A DNA stretch of 64,000 nucleotides. It comes from Lepidostoma basale. Lineage: Eukaryota > Arthropoda > Insecta > Trichoptera > Lepidostomatidae. The position numbers were made by a program, and so were the translations under genes. Shown here in pieces: positions 40,015-51,103 of this stretch. The stretch's first letter is position 1. Each line of letters opens with the position of its first letter. The notes beneath the pieces are model-generated. The model had not been told where the DNA came from, ran no database searches, and worked only from the letters and a program-made list of their open reading frames with translations. Location of the stretch: positions 806,001 to 870,000 of the forward strand of contig JAHDVF020001365.1 in NCBI GenBank assembly GCA_022606425.2, written 5' to 3'.

Positions 40015-40262
40015 TTCTCATAGCATTCGCTTCTTATAATAATGGTATTAAATATTCATTATATTCAGATACATCTCGAATCATTTTTATTCTGCATATT
40101 TCATCGGAATCTCACAACTTATTTATTCGCTGAATCAACGGTTTATGTACATTTTCTGATTCAGCGATTTTCTCTCGTTTTTTGTTAAATTGATATTTTT
40201 GCAGATATTCGCTGTTTCTAGACCTGTATTTTCTGGGATCTTGGATATATTTCTGTTTCTTT
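40015..40262. repeat. Segmental repeat shared with 35130-35345
   Basis: A minus-strand frame 40348-40112 reads through it (YRSRNSEYLQKYQFNKKREK) but is broken in the other copy. No domain recognised. Confidence 0.6.
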
Positions 40263-40349
40263 GTATCCTCTTCAACCGACCTTTCGGAGATAGCTGCAGT
40301 CTTAATCTTCAGGGTAGTATATAATATACTTACCAAGAGCCGAGACATT

Positions 40350-40866
40350 TCTTTTCGTCATTCTTCTTCTTGGACACTCCTGAATAAAGGCCTCCTCCAT
40401 TCGCTTCCTCGTCACTCTGTCTTGTGCAGACTGTATCCAGGTTATTCCGACGTGTCTGTTCAGATCATCTTTCTCTTTGCCGTCCACGGTCTCCAAGTCA
40501 GCAGTCTTGTTCATTTTTCATCTGAGCTCTTGGCTACATGACCTGCTCATTGCCATTTTAGAGTCGCCATCCGGTGGATGATGTCAGTGACCTTTGTTTT
40601 TTCTCTCACCGTATCGTTTCTGACTCTGTCTCTTAGGCTTATTCCTAACATGCCTCTTTGGGTCACTCGTAGTTTCTCGGCACTTTGTTTGGACAATTTT
40701 ACAGTTTCAAGTACCAACCGGCAGAACGCAGGCTTCATAGACTTTTCGTTTCAGCTTGATCGGTATTTTCCGTTTTTTAAGGATGTAACCCATGTTTCCG
40801 AAAGCTGCCCAGCTTAGTCCAATTCTTCTTTTTAGCTTTGCGGTTTGGTTATCTCGGCCCAACTGT
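40350..40866 (-). mobile_element. RTE-like LINE fragment
   Basis: Minus strand: LGRDNQTAKLKRRIGLSWAA, KRKVYEACVLPV (about 40866-40740), SAEKLRVTQRGMLGISLRD, KVTDIIHRMATLKWQ (40738-40547), then DLNRHVGITWIQSAQDRV and EEAFIQE to 40350. An in-frame deletion shortens the RAMxRAML stretch. Same lineage as 25209-25850. Confidence 0.85.
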
Positions 40867-41544
40867 TGAAAAGATCTTGCTTCCATTTTAGTTATCTGTA
40901 ATATTTAAATCCGCCATCTTGTTTATTCTCAGCTACTGAGATTCTTGTCTTAGTATCCGGCGCGGATAATTTATACTTATTTTAATGCTAGAGTTACGTG
41001 TTTGAAATATTATTAATTACTTACGAATTCACGTGATGAAGCAACCAGCAACCATATGATTACGACTTAAGTATGACATTAAAACGTCCAACCTTGAGAT
41101 CTCAGATACACGCCGTGATATGCAAATCTACCTTATACGTAACATAATAACTCCATACAGCACTGTCAAATATGTGTTCTCGTACGGTTTCCTTCCATTA
41201 CGGCGCGTGTTGTTTCCTGCTATCTATTCACTTCGTGCTATTTACATAATAAAGACATTAATATATTATCTTCTCCGATACTGTAAGTAGCAATGTCACA
41301 GGAGCTCATAATGTCAAATTGTTGACGGCCAATGATTGAATACGTTTCTAAACCTAATCATATTTATTTTATAAGTCATATTTATGCATATGTTTACTAA
41401 ATAAAAATACAACATATTGTTTTTGTATGATATGAATTCACAATGGAAAAAATATATTGTTGCTATTTGAAATTTCATGGTAGCAGTTCATTGCAAATAA
41501 TGAATATAATTTTTTTTTGTAAAAAATCTTTTTAAAATGTATAT
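40867..41544. other. Unassigned
   Basis: No supported gene. Confidence 0.4.
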
Positions 41545-42088
41545 TTAGTTAAAATATATAAGGGGTATATCCTTGGCTCTATCCAACGGCATTTCTCTTG
41601 GGTATGCTGGGGTATAACTCCCTCGAACTAAGGAGGGAAGGATTACTAACATCACATTTTTACAAGCTGATTCGGGGCTCTATTGAGAACCCCTATGTTC
41701 TGGAGCAAATAGGTCTTTTTGTTCCTGATAACTACCTGCGACAGCGCCGACATCAATTGTTCTTTACTCCGTCACGCAGAACCAACCTGCCTTTGGTGAT
41801 GCCAGTAGGAAGAGCAATTCGGACGCTGAATCTAATCATCTCGGATTTGGACATTTTCAGTGTCAGTGAGGCAGTATTCATAAAAAAAATATTGCAAACT
41901 CTGGAAAAAGTACTGCCTTACTGACGTCGACATATTTGGATTCCTTCTGATATGTATGATTTTTTTGGTCTCATGTTGTTTTGTTTTTTTATCTTTATAA
42001 TACCGTTTTGTGTCCAAATGAGTCGCCTAAATGTTTTATCGTTTGTTATGTCTTATTTGTAAATGTTTAAATAAATAAATAAATAAAT
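41545..42088 (+). mobile_element. Jockey/CR1-group LINE 3' end with AAAT tail
   Basis: The open frame to 41924 encodes MGMLGYNSLELRREGLLTSH, FVPDNYLRQRRHQLFF and NLPLVMPVGRAIRTLN to a natural stop (EKVLPY). It is followed by a 3' UTR and (AAAT)n at 42064-42088. Distinct from the TTGAT-tailed subfamily by sequence and tail. Confidence 0.85.
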
Positions 42089-42700
42089 TATGACTGGACA
42101 CCCGGGCGGAAGGAGAAGGGTGGGAAGAACAAGGCTGAGTTTAAGTTTGTTTGATGCCATCCAGTTAGATATGGCATCAATGCAGTTGAAAGTTATTGAC
42201 GTAAGGTGTTTGGTGTCATCATTGCAGAAAAAAATAAGTTGTTGGTCATCAGCATAGCAATGCGAGAGGAGGCCGAAGGATTCTATTATTTTGGCAACGT
42301 CATTCGTAAACATGTTAAATAAAAGGGGTCCTAAAACAGAGCCTTGTGGCACACCAGATTGGATATTAATAAATGAGGATTTTTTTTACCTGCTAGATGC
42401 ACAGCTTGTGAACGATCCGACAGATATGAATTTAGCCATTCTATGTCATTGCCTCTAAAACCATACGTGATTGCTAATCGTTTGATTAGATCAATAGTGT
42501 CAAAGGCAGCGCTCATATCCAGAAGGGAAAGCAGTGCCAAACTTGCCCGACTCGTTTGCCAGTACTAAATCCGAAATGACTCTAAGCAACCCCGTCTTCG
42601 TTGAGTTGACATCTGTAGGCGGATTGTAATTTAGACAAAATATTATTTGTCGAAATGTGAGATGAAATTTGGATTTTTTCTTCTGGATCGGGTCTCTAAA
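42089..42700 (-). mobile_element. CR1-like LINE reverse transcriptase fragment
   Basis: The minus-strand frames 42540-42331 (SLLDMSAAFDTIDLIKRLAI, DIEWLNSYLSDRSQAVHLAG) and 42352-42053 (MPQGSVLGPLLFNMFTND, HCYADDQQLIFF) contain RT motif A, the PQGSVLGPLLF box and the YADD catalytic box. The N-terminal frame near 42600 (NPPTDVNSTKTGLLRVISDL) is disrupted. The palm is complete in two frames; the thumb is cut at the join with the AAAT tail. Confidence 0.85.
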
Positions 42701-42721
42701 AGAATTCTGCGATCTCATCCA

Positions 42722-43213
42722 GGCTTCTCTTGCAGTACCACCCCTGATGTATGGAAGTAAAGCATGGAACTGGAACTAGAACAGAAGAAGGATGAAAACA
42801 TAATAAATAAAGTAAAGATATGATCCCGTAGATCTATGTACAGTAAAACGATGTACAATAGAATTTCCAATGCTGATATCATGAAATGTAGAGCGGAAGA
42901 AAGTATTATGAACAGAGGTATGAAAGGAGCACCGTGTTGGTTTGGACATATGGAACGCATGGATGAAGAAAGAATACGTTACTGATGTGAATTATGTACG
43001 GGGTCGTGGGAGACCGAGGAAAACAAGGCATAACCATGTTAATCAAATTTTAAAAGTTGGGCATGTAAGAAGTCTGAAGAATCGACGCGCGTGTATGACT
43101 CGTTGTATGAATGTGGAGGAATCTATATAGGTGTTTCAGGATCGAGTAGTGCGGTGGTCTATTTTTTCTGCTTACCACTCCGGAGAAACAGTGTGATGGT
43201 TTATTGTTGTTGA
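42722..43213 (+). mobile_element. GTT-tailed LINE 3' end, decayed
   Basis: From LMYGSKAWNW-like codons via RMYNRISNADI, HMERMDEE and KTRHNHVNQILKVGHVRSLK to CGGAGAAACAGTGTGATGG and a GTT tail. Frameshift after MDEE. Confidence 0.8.
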
Positions 43214-43539
43214 AACGAATTCTTTGACTTTTCAGAGTCCTGGAGTTGACATTATAACGGATGTGGCCCGGGAACGATTAATACTGTCATCTCGCATCCC
43301 CCTCACTCTACGCCATGTTTATAGCACATGTTACCCAAAAAGGGAGACGGAAATACAGGAAATTAAAAAAATACAGGTTCCCTGTGTTTGCTTTTGACTT
43401 CTGGGGCTTAAAAGCAGAACCGCTTTGTATACTTTTATTACATTTATAGAAAAAAAATTTCGAAGTTAAGATAACTAATTGCGAAAATAAAAAATACACG
43501 AAACAACGTGATGTTTACTTGATTTTTTCTTTCTTCTTT
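43214..43539. other. Unassigned
   Basis: No supported gene. Confidence 0.4.
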
Positions 43540-43765
43540 TTTTTCCTTCAGCCTATTCCCATCTACTCCTGGACAAAGGCCTCCTCTATTCTCTTACACG
43601 CTGCTCTGTCTTGTGCAGACTGCATCCAGTTTATTCCGACGCCTTGCACTTCTCTTTGCCGTCCACGGTCTCCAAGTCAGCAGTCTTTTTGTCCATTTTT
43701 CGTCCGAGCTTCTGGCTACGTGACCTGCCCATTGCCACTTTAGAGTCGCTACCTGGTGGAAGATG
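43540..43765 (-). mobile_element. RTE-like LINE 3' end
   Basis: Complement of KWQWAGHVARSSDEKWTKRL, LETVDGKEKCKA and EEAFVQEW regions, with a short deletion before the DLNRHVG block. Same lineage as 39115-39385. Confidence 0.8.
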
Positions 43766-43929
43766 TCAGTTACATTTTTTTTTTATGATTAATAAAATAT
43801 TTTTTGTTGAGTACCTCTTTACATCATTAGATAATCAATCAAATCGATGTAAAGGGTTTAGATATTATATTGATTCTCATGACTTGTGATAAAAGGAACA
43901 ATTTTAAATGTGCAATGATGAATTGTTAT
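43766..43929. other. Spacer with a SINE trace
   Basis: TATTGATTCTCATGACTTGT at about 43869 resembles the body of the SINE at 34640-34894 (TGATTCTCGTGACACGTG). Otherwise unassigned. Confidence 0.4.
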
Positions 43930-44185
43930 TTCGAGATTTAAACTGATCTGGTGATGCCGGTGGTGAGAGCAATCAAACTGCTGAATATGATCGCTTCGGA
44001 GATCGACGTCTTTCATATTCGTGAAAGTACGTTCAGAAGACACATACTCTTGACCTTGAAGAGTATTAGTATGCCTAATGTAAAACCATCTCTTATGCGT
44101 TCCGGGTATTATATATTTTTTTATGTTTTACCTGTTCTCAATAGATGCCTTAAACTGTAATTGTTGTTTGTAAAATTGATTTGAT
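43930..44185 (+). mobile_element. Jockey/CR1-group 3' end
   Basis: GTGATGCCGGTGGTGAGAGC to the stop, the AATGTAAAACCATCTCTTA 3' UTR and a short TTGAT-like tail. Confidence 0.8.
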
Positions 44186-44904
44186 TTGGTTTGAAACCAT
44201 GTCTCACATGTTCTAATAAATGGAGCGTGTTCACCACATGTTTTTATCAGGAAACTTCGATGACTTTCTACAGCATTTTTCTTTTGATTAAATAAGAAAA
44301 ACAAAGCGTGCCGCAAATGTTCTTTTTCAGGCACAAACGTCGACATGATCACTGAACGATACAACACAGATACTATTGTTTGGCGCACTCAACTTGTGTG
44401 TGTTTGTAGGTAAATGTCAGACGAACAAACTGACATAGTGTCAAATTCATACGCTGCGTACTGTTCGGTGGCGACATCTCTTAGTGAAACCGGAAAAGAC
44501 ATGCATACACCTGGATAAATCGCATACGAATTTGTCAAACTCGTATAGACGAGTGTGACTTGTAAAAAATACCACGTGACGAGCATTATATTATATTATA
44601 TATGGGGCACGGTAAACCTTTGAAGGGAAAGTATCTCTTAACCAGAAATCTCCTCGAATTGGCTTTATTAGGCCAGTATACTGGTTCGCCCCTTATCGCC
44701 GAATTGCACACGCGATATTTGATATTTCCTCGCCCGACTTTATTGGTCGTCATGATTTTTTATACCCCTCCTCATCCCAACCGTGCAAAACGCCATGTCT
44801 GTCTAAATTCGAATACTCTCTTTCGAAATATAAGTACAGCCTGTTTCAAAATACGTTTGATATTTTTATGAATTTTTATTATTATGAAGAATAAACTGGC
44901 AAAA
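44186..44904. other. Unassigned
   Basis: No supported gene; several frames of 60-90 codons without recognisable motifs. Confidence 0.4.
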
Positions 44905-45225
44905 GATGGATGATGCGTAGGCAGAAAGAATGCACCGCCACATTGTTCTGTCCTGGCATACTTCTCTCGAATCCTCTACATTCACACATAGCGTGATCCA
45001 CGCACGTCGATTTCTCCGACTCTTCGCGTGACCGACATTTAATATTTGATTGATTTGATCGTGCCACGTTTCATCTCGGCATATTCCTTTATTTCTACGT
45101 CCGTTCACGTCGTTTACGTATACCCTTCTCTTCTATACGAGTATATCCAAACTATCTTAACGACCGTTTCATTATTTTGTTAAAAACTCTTTCATTCGCA
45201 CCGCATTCACTTCTTATAATTGCAT
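44905..45225 (-). mobile_element. TTAG-type LINE fragment without tail
   Basis: The minus-strand frame covers VNGRRNKGICRDETWHDQIN, NVGHAKSRRNRRA and CQDRTMWRCILSAYA, and ends in unrelated sequence where GETA should be. A diverged subfamily. Confidence 0.75.
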
Positions 45226-45539
45226 TTAAATACATAATTTTAAATAGCCATACACCATCCATGCAATAGGTTGTTATTAAAAAAAAATTGATAAGGTGTT
45301 CAGGAAAATATAAAATAAAAATGTTAAAGCGAACATTTCAAAACCATTTCATTATTACGAATACCGTGTGCATCGTCATGATTTAGTGAATCTGCGTCAT
45401 TACTTTTTAAGCAGCCCGTTAAAAAAAACATTTAATAAGAGCACACGTATGACTAATTAGTTTCGTAATTACAGCTAAACAAGACGTATAAAAATCGTAA
45501 TTAAGTTCATTACATTTTCGTGTCGTAATTAAATGTTTT
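45226..45539. other. AT-rich spacer
   Basis: Nothing recognised. Confidence 0.4.
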
Positions 45540-45990
45540 ATTTATTTCTCCCTCTCTCCCTTCCTCTCTCTCCCCCCTCCCCTACCCTCCCCCTCCTCTC
45601 TCTCTCCACCCTCTCTCCCCTCTCCCCCTATCTCTCTCTCCCCATCTCTCTCCCTCCCTCCCCCCTCTCTCTCCACTCTCTCTCCAATCTCTCCACTCTC
45701 TCTCTCCACTCTCTCTCTCTCCACTCTCTCTCTCTCTCTCTCCACTCTCTCTCTCTCCACTCTCTCTCTCTCCACTCTCTCTCTCCACTCACTCTCTCCA
45801 CTCTCTCTCCTCTTTCTCCCTCTCTCTCTCACGCTCCCTGTCTCTCTCTCACTCTCTGTCTGTGTCTCTATCTGTCTGTCTCTCTCTCTCTCTCTCTGTC
45901 TGTGTCTCTCTATCTGTCTGTGTCTCTATCTGTCTGTGTGTCTCTCTCTCTCTGTCTGTGTCTATCTCTCTGTGTCTCTCTTTCTCTTAG
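45540..45990. repeat. CT/GA microsatellite, about 450 bp
   Basis: Nearly pure pyrimidine on the plus strand: irregular (TC)n with a CCACTCTCTCTCT minisatellite pattern at 45660-45830, changing to CTGTCTGTGTCTCT-type units after 45860. Long frames through it are compositional artefacts. Confidence 0.95.
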
Positions 45991-46156
45991 CCTTAGTTCA
46001 TAACATATCGACCCTCCTTGTACGCATAAACCCACCCTTCTAACATGGTTTTGTTCCTGACCAAATTCACTGAGAATTTGTGTTCACACTCATCGCCGGG
46101 AATCAAACCCGGGACCACCTTTGGTGTGGCAGTTATAGCTGTTGCCACTCTGCTAC
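45991..46156 (-). mobile_element. tRNA-derived SINE head
   Basis: The minus strand from 46156 reads GTAGCAGAGTGGCAACAGC (A-box-like) and CCCGGGTTTGATTCCCGGCG (B box, about 46092-46112). Downstream it runs through about 90 bp of body into the GA-rich side of the microsatellite. Related to the head at 34828-34894. Confidence 0.7.
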
Positions 46157-46867
46157 AAAATATATGTATTGTATATTAACTCGTAAAACTACTTGGACTT
46201 GGACTTGGATCTTCTGGCTTCCAGAGGTTCAGCTCATGGGGCTATTCCTCTTACGTCTGATGGGAACATTGTTGGAAGGTGATTTGGTGGGTTGTAAGTT
46301 TATGCGGGGGCATGATTTGTGTGTTTCTCTGAAGGAGGATCGATTTTGGGCGCTTGTGGCGGCTGGAGGTGTTTGGGTCGTAATTTGAGAGGTCTTTTAT
46401 TGTGGGGTTAGGATGTGAAGGGAGTCCTTTTTTTAGTGATCCGTCTTTTGATAGAAAAATACGAGTATTTAGCATGTTTATGATCTCAACATTCGTTTAC
46501 TGCGTTATCTTATATTGTAGATTCGACGTTTTTTTTTGTTTGTTTTAAAATTAAATATACTTTATACACAGGAGACTTTGTTGTGTCAAAACATGATCCA
46601 CCATAAATATTTTCCGGAACTTTTATACTCTCGTTTGGAAGTAAACAGCATCTTGTAGTGCCCTACTCATCACAGTCCCTCGCATCTCTCATTCGGTTGC
46701 TTTATTTTGATCCCATGATGCTCCTAAGCTACGCAGTTCATCACTCCAGGAATCCACAATCTTCGGCTTTTGATTCATTTTTAATTAATTTATTTGTACA
46801 AAATTAAGCAATGAAATTTTTATTTGCACGTGTTTATTATTAATTAAATATGAATAATGTAAATAAT
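46157..46867. other. Unassigned
   Basis: No supported gene. Confidence 0.4.
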
Positions 46868-46935
46868 GTGTGGCGGTAAATTCTCTCTGCCTACCCCTGC
46901 GGCGAACCGGCGGGATGGTTTGTTTGTGTTTATTA
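46868..46935 (+). mobile_element. GTT-tailed LINE extreme 3' end
   Basis: GTGTGGCGGTAAATTCTCTC, CCTACCCCTGCGG and GGGATGGTTTGTTTG only. Confidence 0.7.
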
Positions 46936-46981
46936 ATTTTTATTTTAAATTGGTCATTGCCATTTTTGTGGGTCGTTTATA

Positions 46982-47185
46982 AGTAACTGACTAAGAAAGA
47001 ATGATTGCCACACTTTTCTTCCCCCACATATTTCTTTCGCTTCCTTAAATTCATATATCGTGTCATGGACGCACATTGATTTCTCCGATTGCTCGCTTGG
47101 CCGACATTAAATATTGATTTATTTGATCGTGGCACTTTTTTCTCGGTCTTCCTATATTTCTAGTTCCATTCACATCGTTAAAATA
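46982..47185 (-). mobile_element. TTAG-type LINE 3' fragment
   Basis: Starts inside the tail region (TAACTGACTAAGAAAGAATG, so the GETA end is deleted) and covers the complement of the CMTRCMN and WHDQIN blocks. Confidence 0.75.
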
Positions 47186-47309
47186 TTCATTTGGGTCGTT
47201 TATAGTTTTGTTAATTATATTTTATTGTTTGGGTCCGAGATAGTAGAAATGTCTGTGTGCATAAGAAGTTTTAGTTGTTGGTACAGCATGGTTATGAAGT
47301 AGAAAACTT

Positions 47310-47825
47310 ACTTCCTATGGCCATACAACTCTTGAAGAGTTTTAGCCTCCTTGATGATTTTTCGCCAAGCTCCTCGATCCTGCTGCGCCTTTTGATCAGC
47401 CAGAACATTGTCCATTAGGCGCTGTCTAGGCCTTCCTAGAGGTCTTACTCCAGTCGGTCTAGACGCGTACAGGGTCTTGATTGCTCTGGTCTCTTCGGCT
47501 CGGCATACGTGCCCAATCCATGCTAGGCGACCGGCTCTCACGGTGCTCGTTATAAGGGGCTGCTGGGTCATCGTACGGATCTCTTAGTTGATCCTATGAC
47601 TCCAAGTTCCCGCTGGAACACCGGGTCTGGGTCCCAGGATAATTCTAAGTATTCTATTCTCAAACCAGTAGATTCTTTGTTGTTCTTTTATTAGAGTCAT
47701 TGTCCGTGACTCAGAACCATATGTCACCACTGGCTTGATGATGGTGTTATAAATACGCAGCTTGGTGTTTCTGGATAGAAGCTTGGACTTTAGGAACGTT
47801 CGCAAGGAACGAAGGTAGTTATCCG
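47310..47825 (-). mobile_element. RTE-like LINE C-terminal fragment, third lineage
   Basis: Minus-strand frames 47844-47584 (YLRSLRTFLKSKLLSRNTKL, IIKPVVTYGSESRTMT) and 47571-47308 (VRAGRLAWIGHVCRAEETRA, RPLGRPRQRLMDNVL). A stop separates the two. No GAA tail is seen. Confidence 0.8.
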
Positions 47826-48270
47826 TGGCACTATCCCACGGCATTTCTTCTGGGAATGCTCGGAACCAATTCTCTACAGCTTCGAAGAGATGGACATCTA
47901 ATATACATTTCTTCAGATTAATTAGGGGATACTTCGAGAACTGGGCCGTACTGGAGGATGTTGGTATTTTTGTCCCCGATAGATATCTCCGACAGCGACA
48001 GCACAGATTGTTTTAACTACCGGCTTCCAGAACCAATCTGAATCTGGTGACACCGGTGGGAAGAGCAATTGGTCTGCTGAACGCGGTCTCCTCGGAGATC
48101 GGCGTCTTTCATATTAGTGAAAGTACGTTCAGTGGACAAATACTCTTGACTTTAGAAAGTATCTTGTCTTCCTAATGTCGAACCATCACTAATACGTTCC
48201 TGGTATTATTTTGTATGCCTTAAACATTTGTGCTGTTTGTAATGTCTTTTGAGTTAATAAACTGATTTGA
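47815..48270 (+). mobile_element. Jockey/CR1-group LINE 3' end
   Basis: From SYPWHYPTAFLLGMLG-like codons through FFRLIRGYFENWAVLEDVG and VPDRYLRQRQHRLF to a premature TAA at 48014, then the 3' UTR and TTGATTTGG tail. Confidence 0.82.
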
Positions 48271-48399
48271 TTTGGGTCGTTTATAGTTTTGTTAATTATG
48301 TTTTATAGTTCGGGTCCGAGATAGTAGAAATGTCCGTGTGCATAAGAAGTTTTAGTTTTTGGTGCAGCATGGTTGTGAAGAAGAAAAATAAGGATTTAA

Positions 48400-48857
48400 A
48401 ATATTTATTTAATAATGTATATCTGTTGTTCGATCGCCGCTGGTTTAGCGCATCTCGTTGGCAGTTAATTCACACGTTTGACCATAAACTAGAGTCGCGC
48501 TGATCGATATCACATGGCCCCGCGAGTAGGTCCGCGCGCCGGTGCATATTTACGTAAGAACTTTATCTACTGCGCTGTGCTGCCGACTACCTCGGCCCTA
48601 CTCTTCGCATACGCTACGTCCGCTGTGTACTTTAGATTCTGAGCAGAGTTCAACGGTGCATTGTGTTGCCACTACCTGTACTCTTGTTTTAAGATGGCAG
48701 ACATTCGGGCAGAAGTCACCGACTTAGTTTACCAAGTAAACAAAACATCCAAAGTTTTCATTGCTGAACGGAAATTTGACAATTTTGCAGTGAACAGCTT
48801 TACGTTTTGGAGTGACTGGTTTCGCCATTATTTTATCAAATGGAACATATCAACCGT
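48400..48857 (+). other. GC-rich leader with an unassigned open frame
   Basis: 48480-48660 is GC-rich (ATGGCCCCGCGAGTAGGTCC). It leads into a frame from 48661 that contains MADIRAEVTDLVYQVNKTSK and NSFTFWSDWFRHYFI. I do not recognise the product. It could be the start of an RTE-type element whose later part is 49062-49715, or a host exon. No splice-site evidence is decisive. Confidence 0.35.
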
Positions 48858-49049
48858 CTTCTTCTTCTTCTTCTTTGCTAGCCTTATTCCCTCCACTGCT
48901 GGATATAGGCCTCTTCCAATTTCTTCCACTCGTCTCTATCCTGCCCCCTTTGTTTCCAAGATTTTCCAACCCTTTTGATAATATCATCGGTCCATCTCAT
49001 CGGTGGCCTTCCGACACATCGTCTATTTTCCCATGGTCTCCTGAGTATC
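48858..49049 (-). mobile_element. RTE-like LINE 3' end with target duplication
   Basis: (CTT)n then the complement of LEEAYIQQW-type codons and GRPPMRWTDDII. TATCAACCGT precedes the CTT run (48848-48857) and ATATCAACCGT follows at about 49050 and again at 49065. The insertion therefore sits in, and duplicates, that word. Confidence 0.8.
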
Positions 49050-49061
49050 CTATATCAACCG

Positions 49062-49715
49062 TATTATATCAACCGTAATCATTGCAAAAACAAAATGTTT
49101 AACAATATTCAGACAGCCTCTTAGATGCAAATTGGTTGTAGACGATAAACCCGTAGAACAGGTCATGAAGTTCAGATATTTTTGTGTGGATATATCTAGT
49201 TGCAGCGAACTATATAATGAAGTTAAAAAACAGACTGATAAAGCTTCAGTTATCTCCGGATGTCTAAGGGACACTGTCTGGGACAATAAGCATATGCTAG
49301 TGGAAAGCAAAGTTAGAATTTATAAAACATGCATCAGGCCCATAATGACATACGGAATCGAAGCAAGAGCAGACACTGTCAGAACCAAACATCTCTTAAG
49401 AGTAGCAGAAATGAGAACATTGCGATCTATTATGGGGAGAACACTTAGAGATAGGATACCAAAGGAAATTCGCAAATCCTGCAAAATTAAAGACATAGTG
49501 AGATGGAGTAGGCAGAGAAGACAATTCTGGAGGGACTACATCGAGAGAATGGATCCAGCAAGAATTCCTAATATCGTGATGCACGAGACTCCAGAAGGCC
49601 GTCGACCACCAGGACGACCACCAAAGAGATGGAGAGAAGGCTGGTCGTCTTCATCACAGGGATAAAGTTGATATCCTGCATAAATAGATCGCAAGATCTA
49701 CAATCGGAAGGAGAA
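49062..49715 (+). mobile_element. RTE-like LINE C-terminal region, fourth lineage
   Basis: The open frame to 49665 runs KLVVDDKPVEQVMKFRYF, SKVRIYKTCIRPIMTYGIEA, VAEMRTLRSIMGRTLRDRIP, RMDPARIPNIVMHETPEGRR and PPGRPPKRWREGWSSSSQG, followed by a GAAGGAGAAGAAG tail. It is largely undamaged and therefore fairly young. Confidence 0.9.
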
Positions 49716-50244
49716 GAAGAACATATCAAGTTCCTCGCCATTTATCAGTCATCAATGATTTGAAATACTAGTATAACTTTTTTATTTATTTTCATGTGTA
49801 AAGTTTACTACTTTCACCTTATGTGTGCAAACTATTTTCACTATGTAAACACATGCATGTGTGTACATTGCGAGTGATAAAAAACACGTGTTTCAACAAA
49901 TTTATTAGTTGTATATTTTATTGCCGAAACACCCCAAAATATGATTTATTTTTTGTTGTTTTTGCGTGTAGGAGCAATAATTTTTATTTGTTATTTCGGT
50001 TCGTTTTTGAGTGTTGGAACATGAACTTCAAATGGACCACACTTTATACCCTTTTGCTGTAGGCTCCAAAAGTTTTCTGTTCTGAATGAATACATATTTT
50101 GAATTTAAAACCGTTTTTCCACTCTAGGATTTTTATTTCTTGACACGGTAAATAGTTATTATTTTATAAGTTTATTGTCGGTAGAGCAATATTATAATAG
50201 TTGTATTGTTTTATATATATCATAACTGTTTACATATATAGTAA
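49716..50244. other. Unassigned AT-rich region
   Basis: No supported gene. Confidence 0.4.
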
Positions 50245-51103
50245 GCTGTTTGTTGTATGAGGACGACGCTGTGCTACTTGCAGACAACGAGCACGAACTG
50301 CAAGCCCTGGTGTCTAGTATGTATGAGGTATGCAAGTGATACGATTTGATGATGAATGTGAATAAGTCTAAGGTAATGATTTTCGAAAAAGAAGGAAGCA
50401 TGACAGTGTGCAACATTAGTGTAAACGGTGAAAATCTGGAACAAGTGGATGAATTTGTTTATTTAGGAAGTATGTTTACAAAGGATAGGAGGGTGGAGAA
50501 GGATATTGAAAGAAGGGTTGGGGCAGGCAACAGAATAAATGGTGCACTTAAAGTTGTCATCGCAAACAAAAGCCTATCCAAAAAAGCTAAGATGGCAGTG
50601 CACAATGTTGTTCTTGTGCCGACCCTTATGTATGGAAGTGAAGCATGGAACTGGCAAAAGAAGGATGAAAGTAGAATAAATGCAGTAGAAATGAAATCTC
50701 TAAGACGAATGTGTGGCAAATCTGTATATGATAGAGTGACAAATGCAAGTATAAGAAGTGAATGTGGTGCGAATGAAAGTGTTATGAACAAAATAAGGAA
50801 AGGTCATTAAGATGGTTTGGACACATGGAAAGAATGAGTGAAGACAGAATGGTAAAGAAGGTATATGTAAACGGCGTGAACGGAGCTAGAAATAGAGGAA
50901 GGCCGAGGAAAACGTGGCACGATCAAATCAATCAAATATTGAATGTCGGTCACGTGAGGAGTCAGGAAAAATCGACGTGCGTGCATGACAAGATGTATGA
51001 ATGTAGAGGAATCGAGAGACGTATGTCAGGACAGAACAGTGTGGCGTTCCATTCTTTCTGCCTACCCCTCCGGGGAGACGGCGTGATGGTAAGTTAGTTA
51101 GTT
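50245..51103 (+). mobile_element. TTAG-tailed LINE from the YADD box to the tail
   Basis: Starts at LLYEDDAVLLADNEH (YADD changed to YEDD), has a TGA near 50340, then an open frame 50346-50810 (NKSKVMIFEKEGSMTVCNIS ... MNKIRKGH). One base is lost at the KGSLRW codons and the C-terminal frame continues 50825-51097, with another shift after GHVRSQ. TTAG tail at 51090-51103. Confidence 0.88.

Larger units (their letters stand above)
47190..48389. repeat. 115-bp direct repeats flanking two opposed LINE pieces
   Basis: TTGGGTCGTTTATAGTTTTG to CAGCATGGTTATGAAGTAG (47192-47300) recurs with about ten changes at 48275-48383. The GGGTCCGAGATAGTAGAAAT word is shared. Between them lie an RTE fragment (minus) and a Jockey/CR1-group end (plus). 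Confidence 0.8.

Noticed and set aside
45533..46003. Long open frames (156 and 96 codons) through the CT-rich tract
   Set aside because: The peptides are only S/L/P/T or R/E/G repeats dictated by the dinucleotide array; not a gene.
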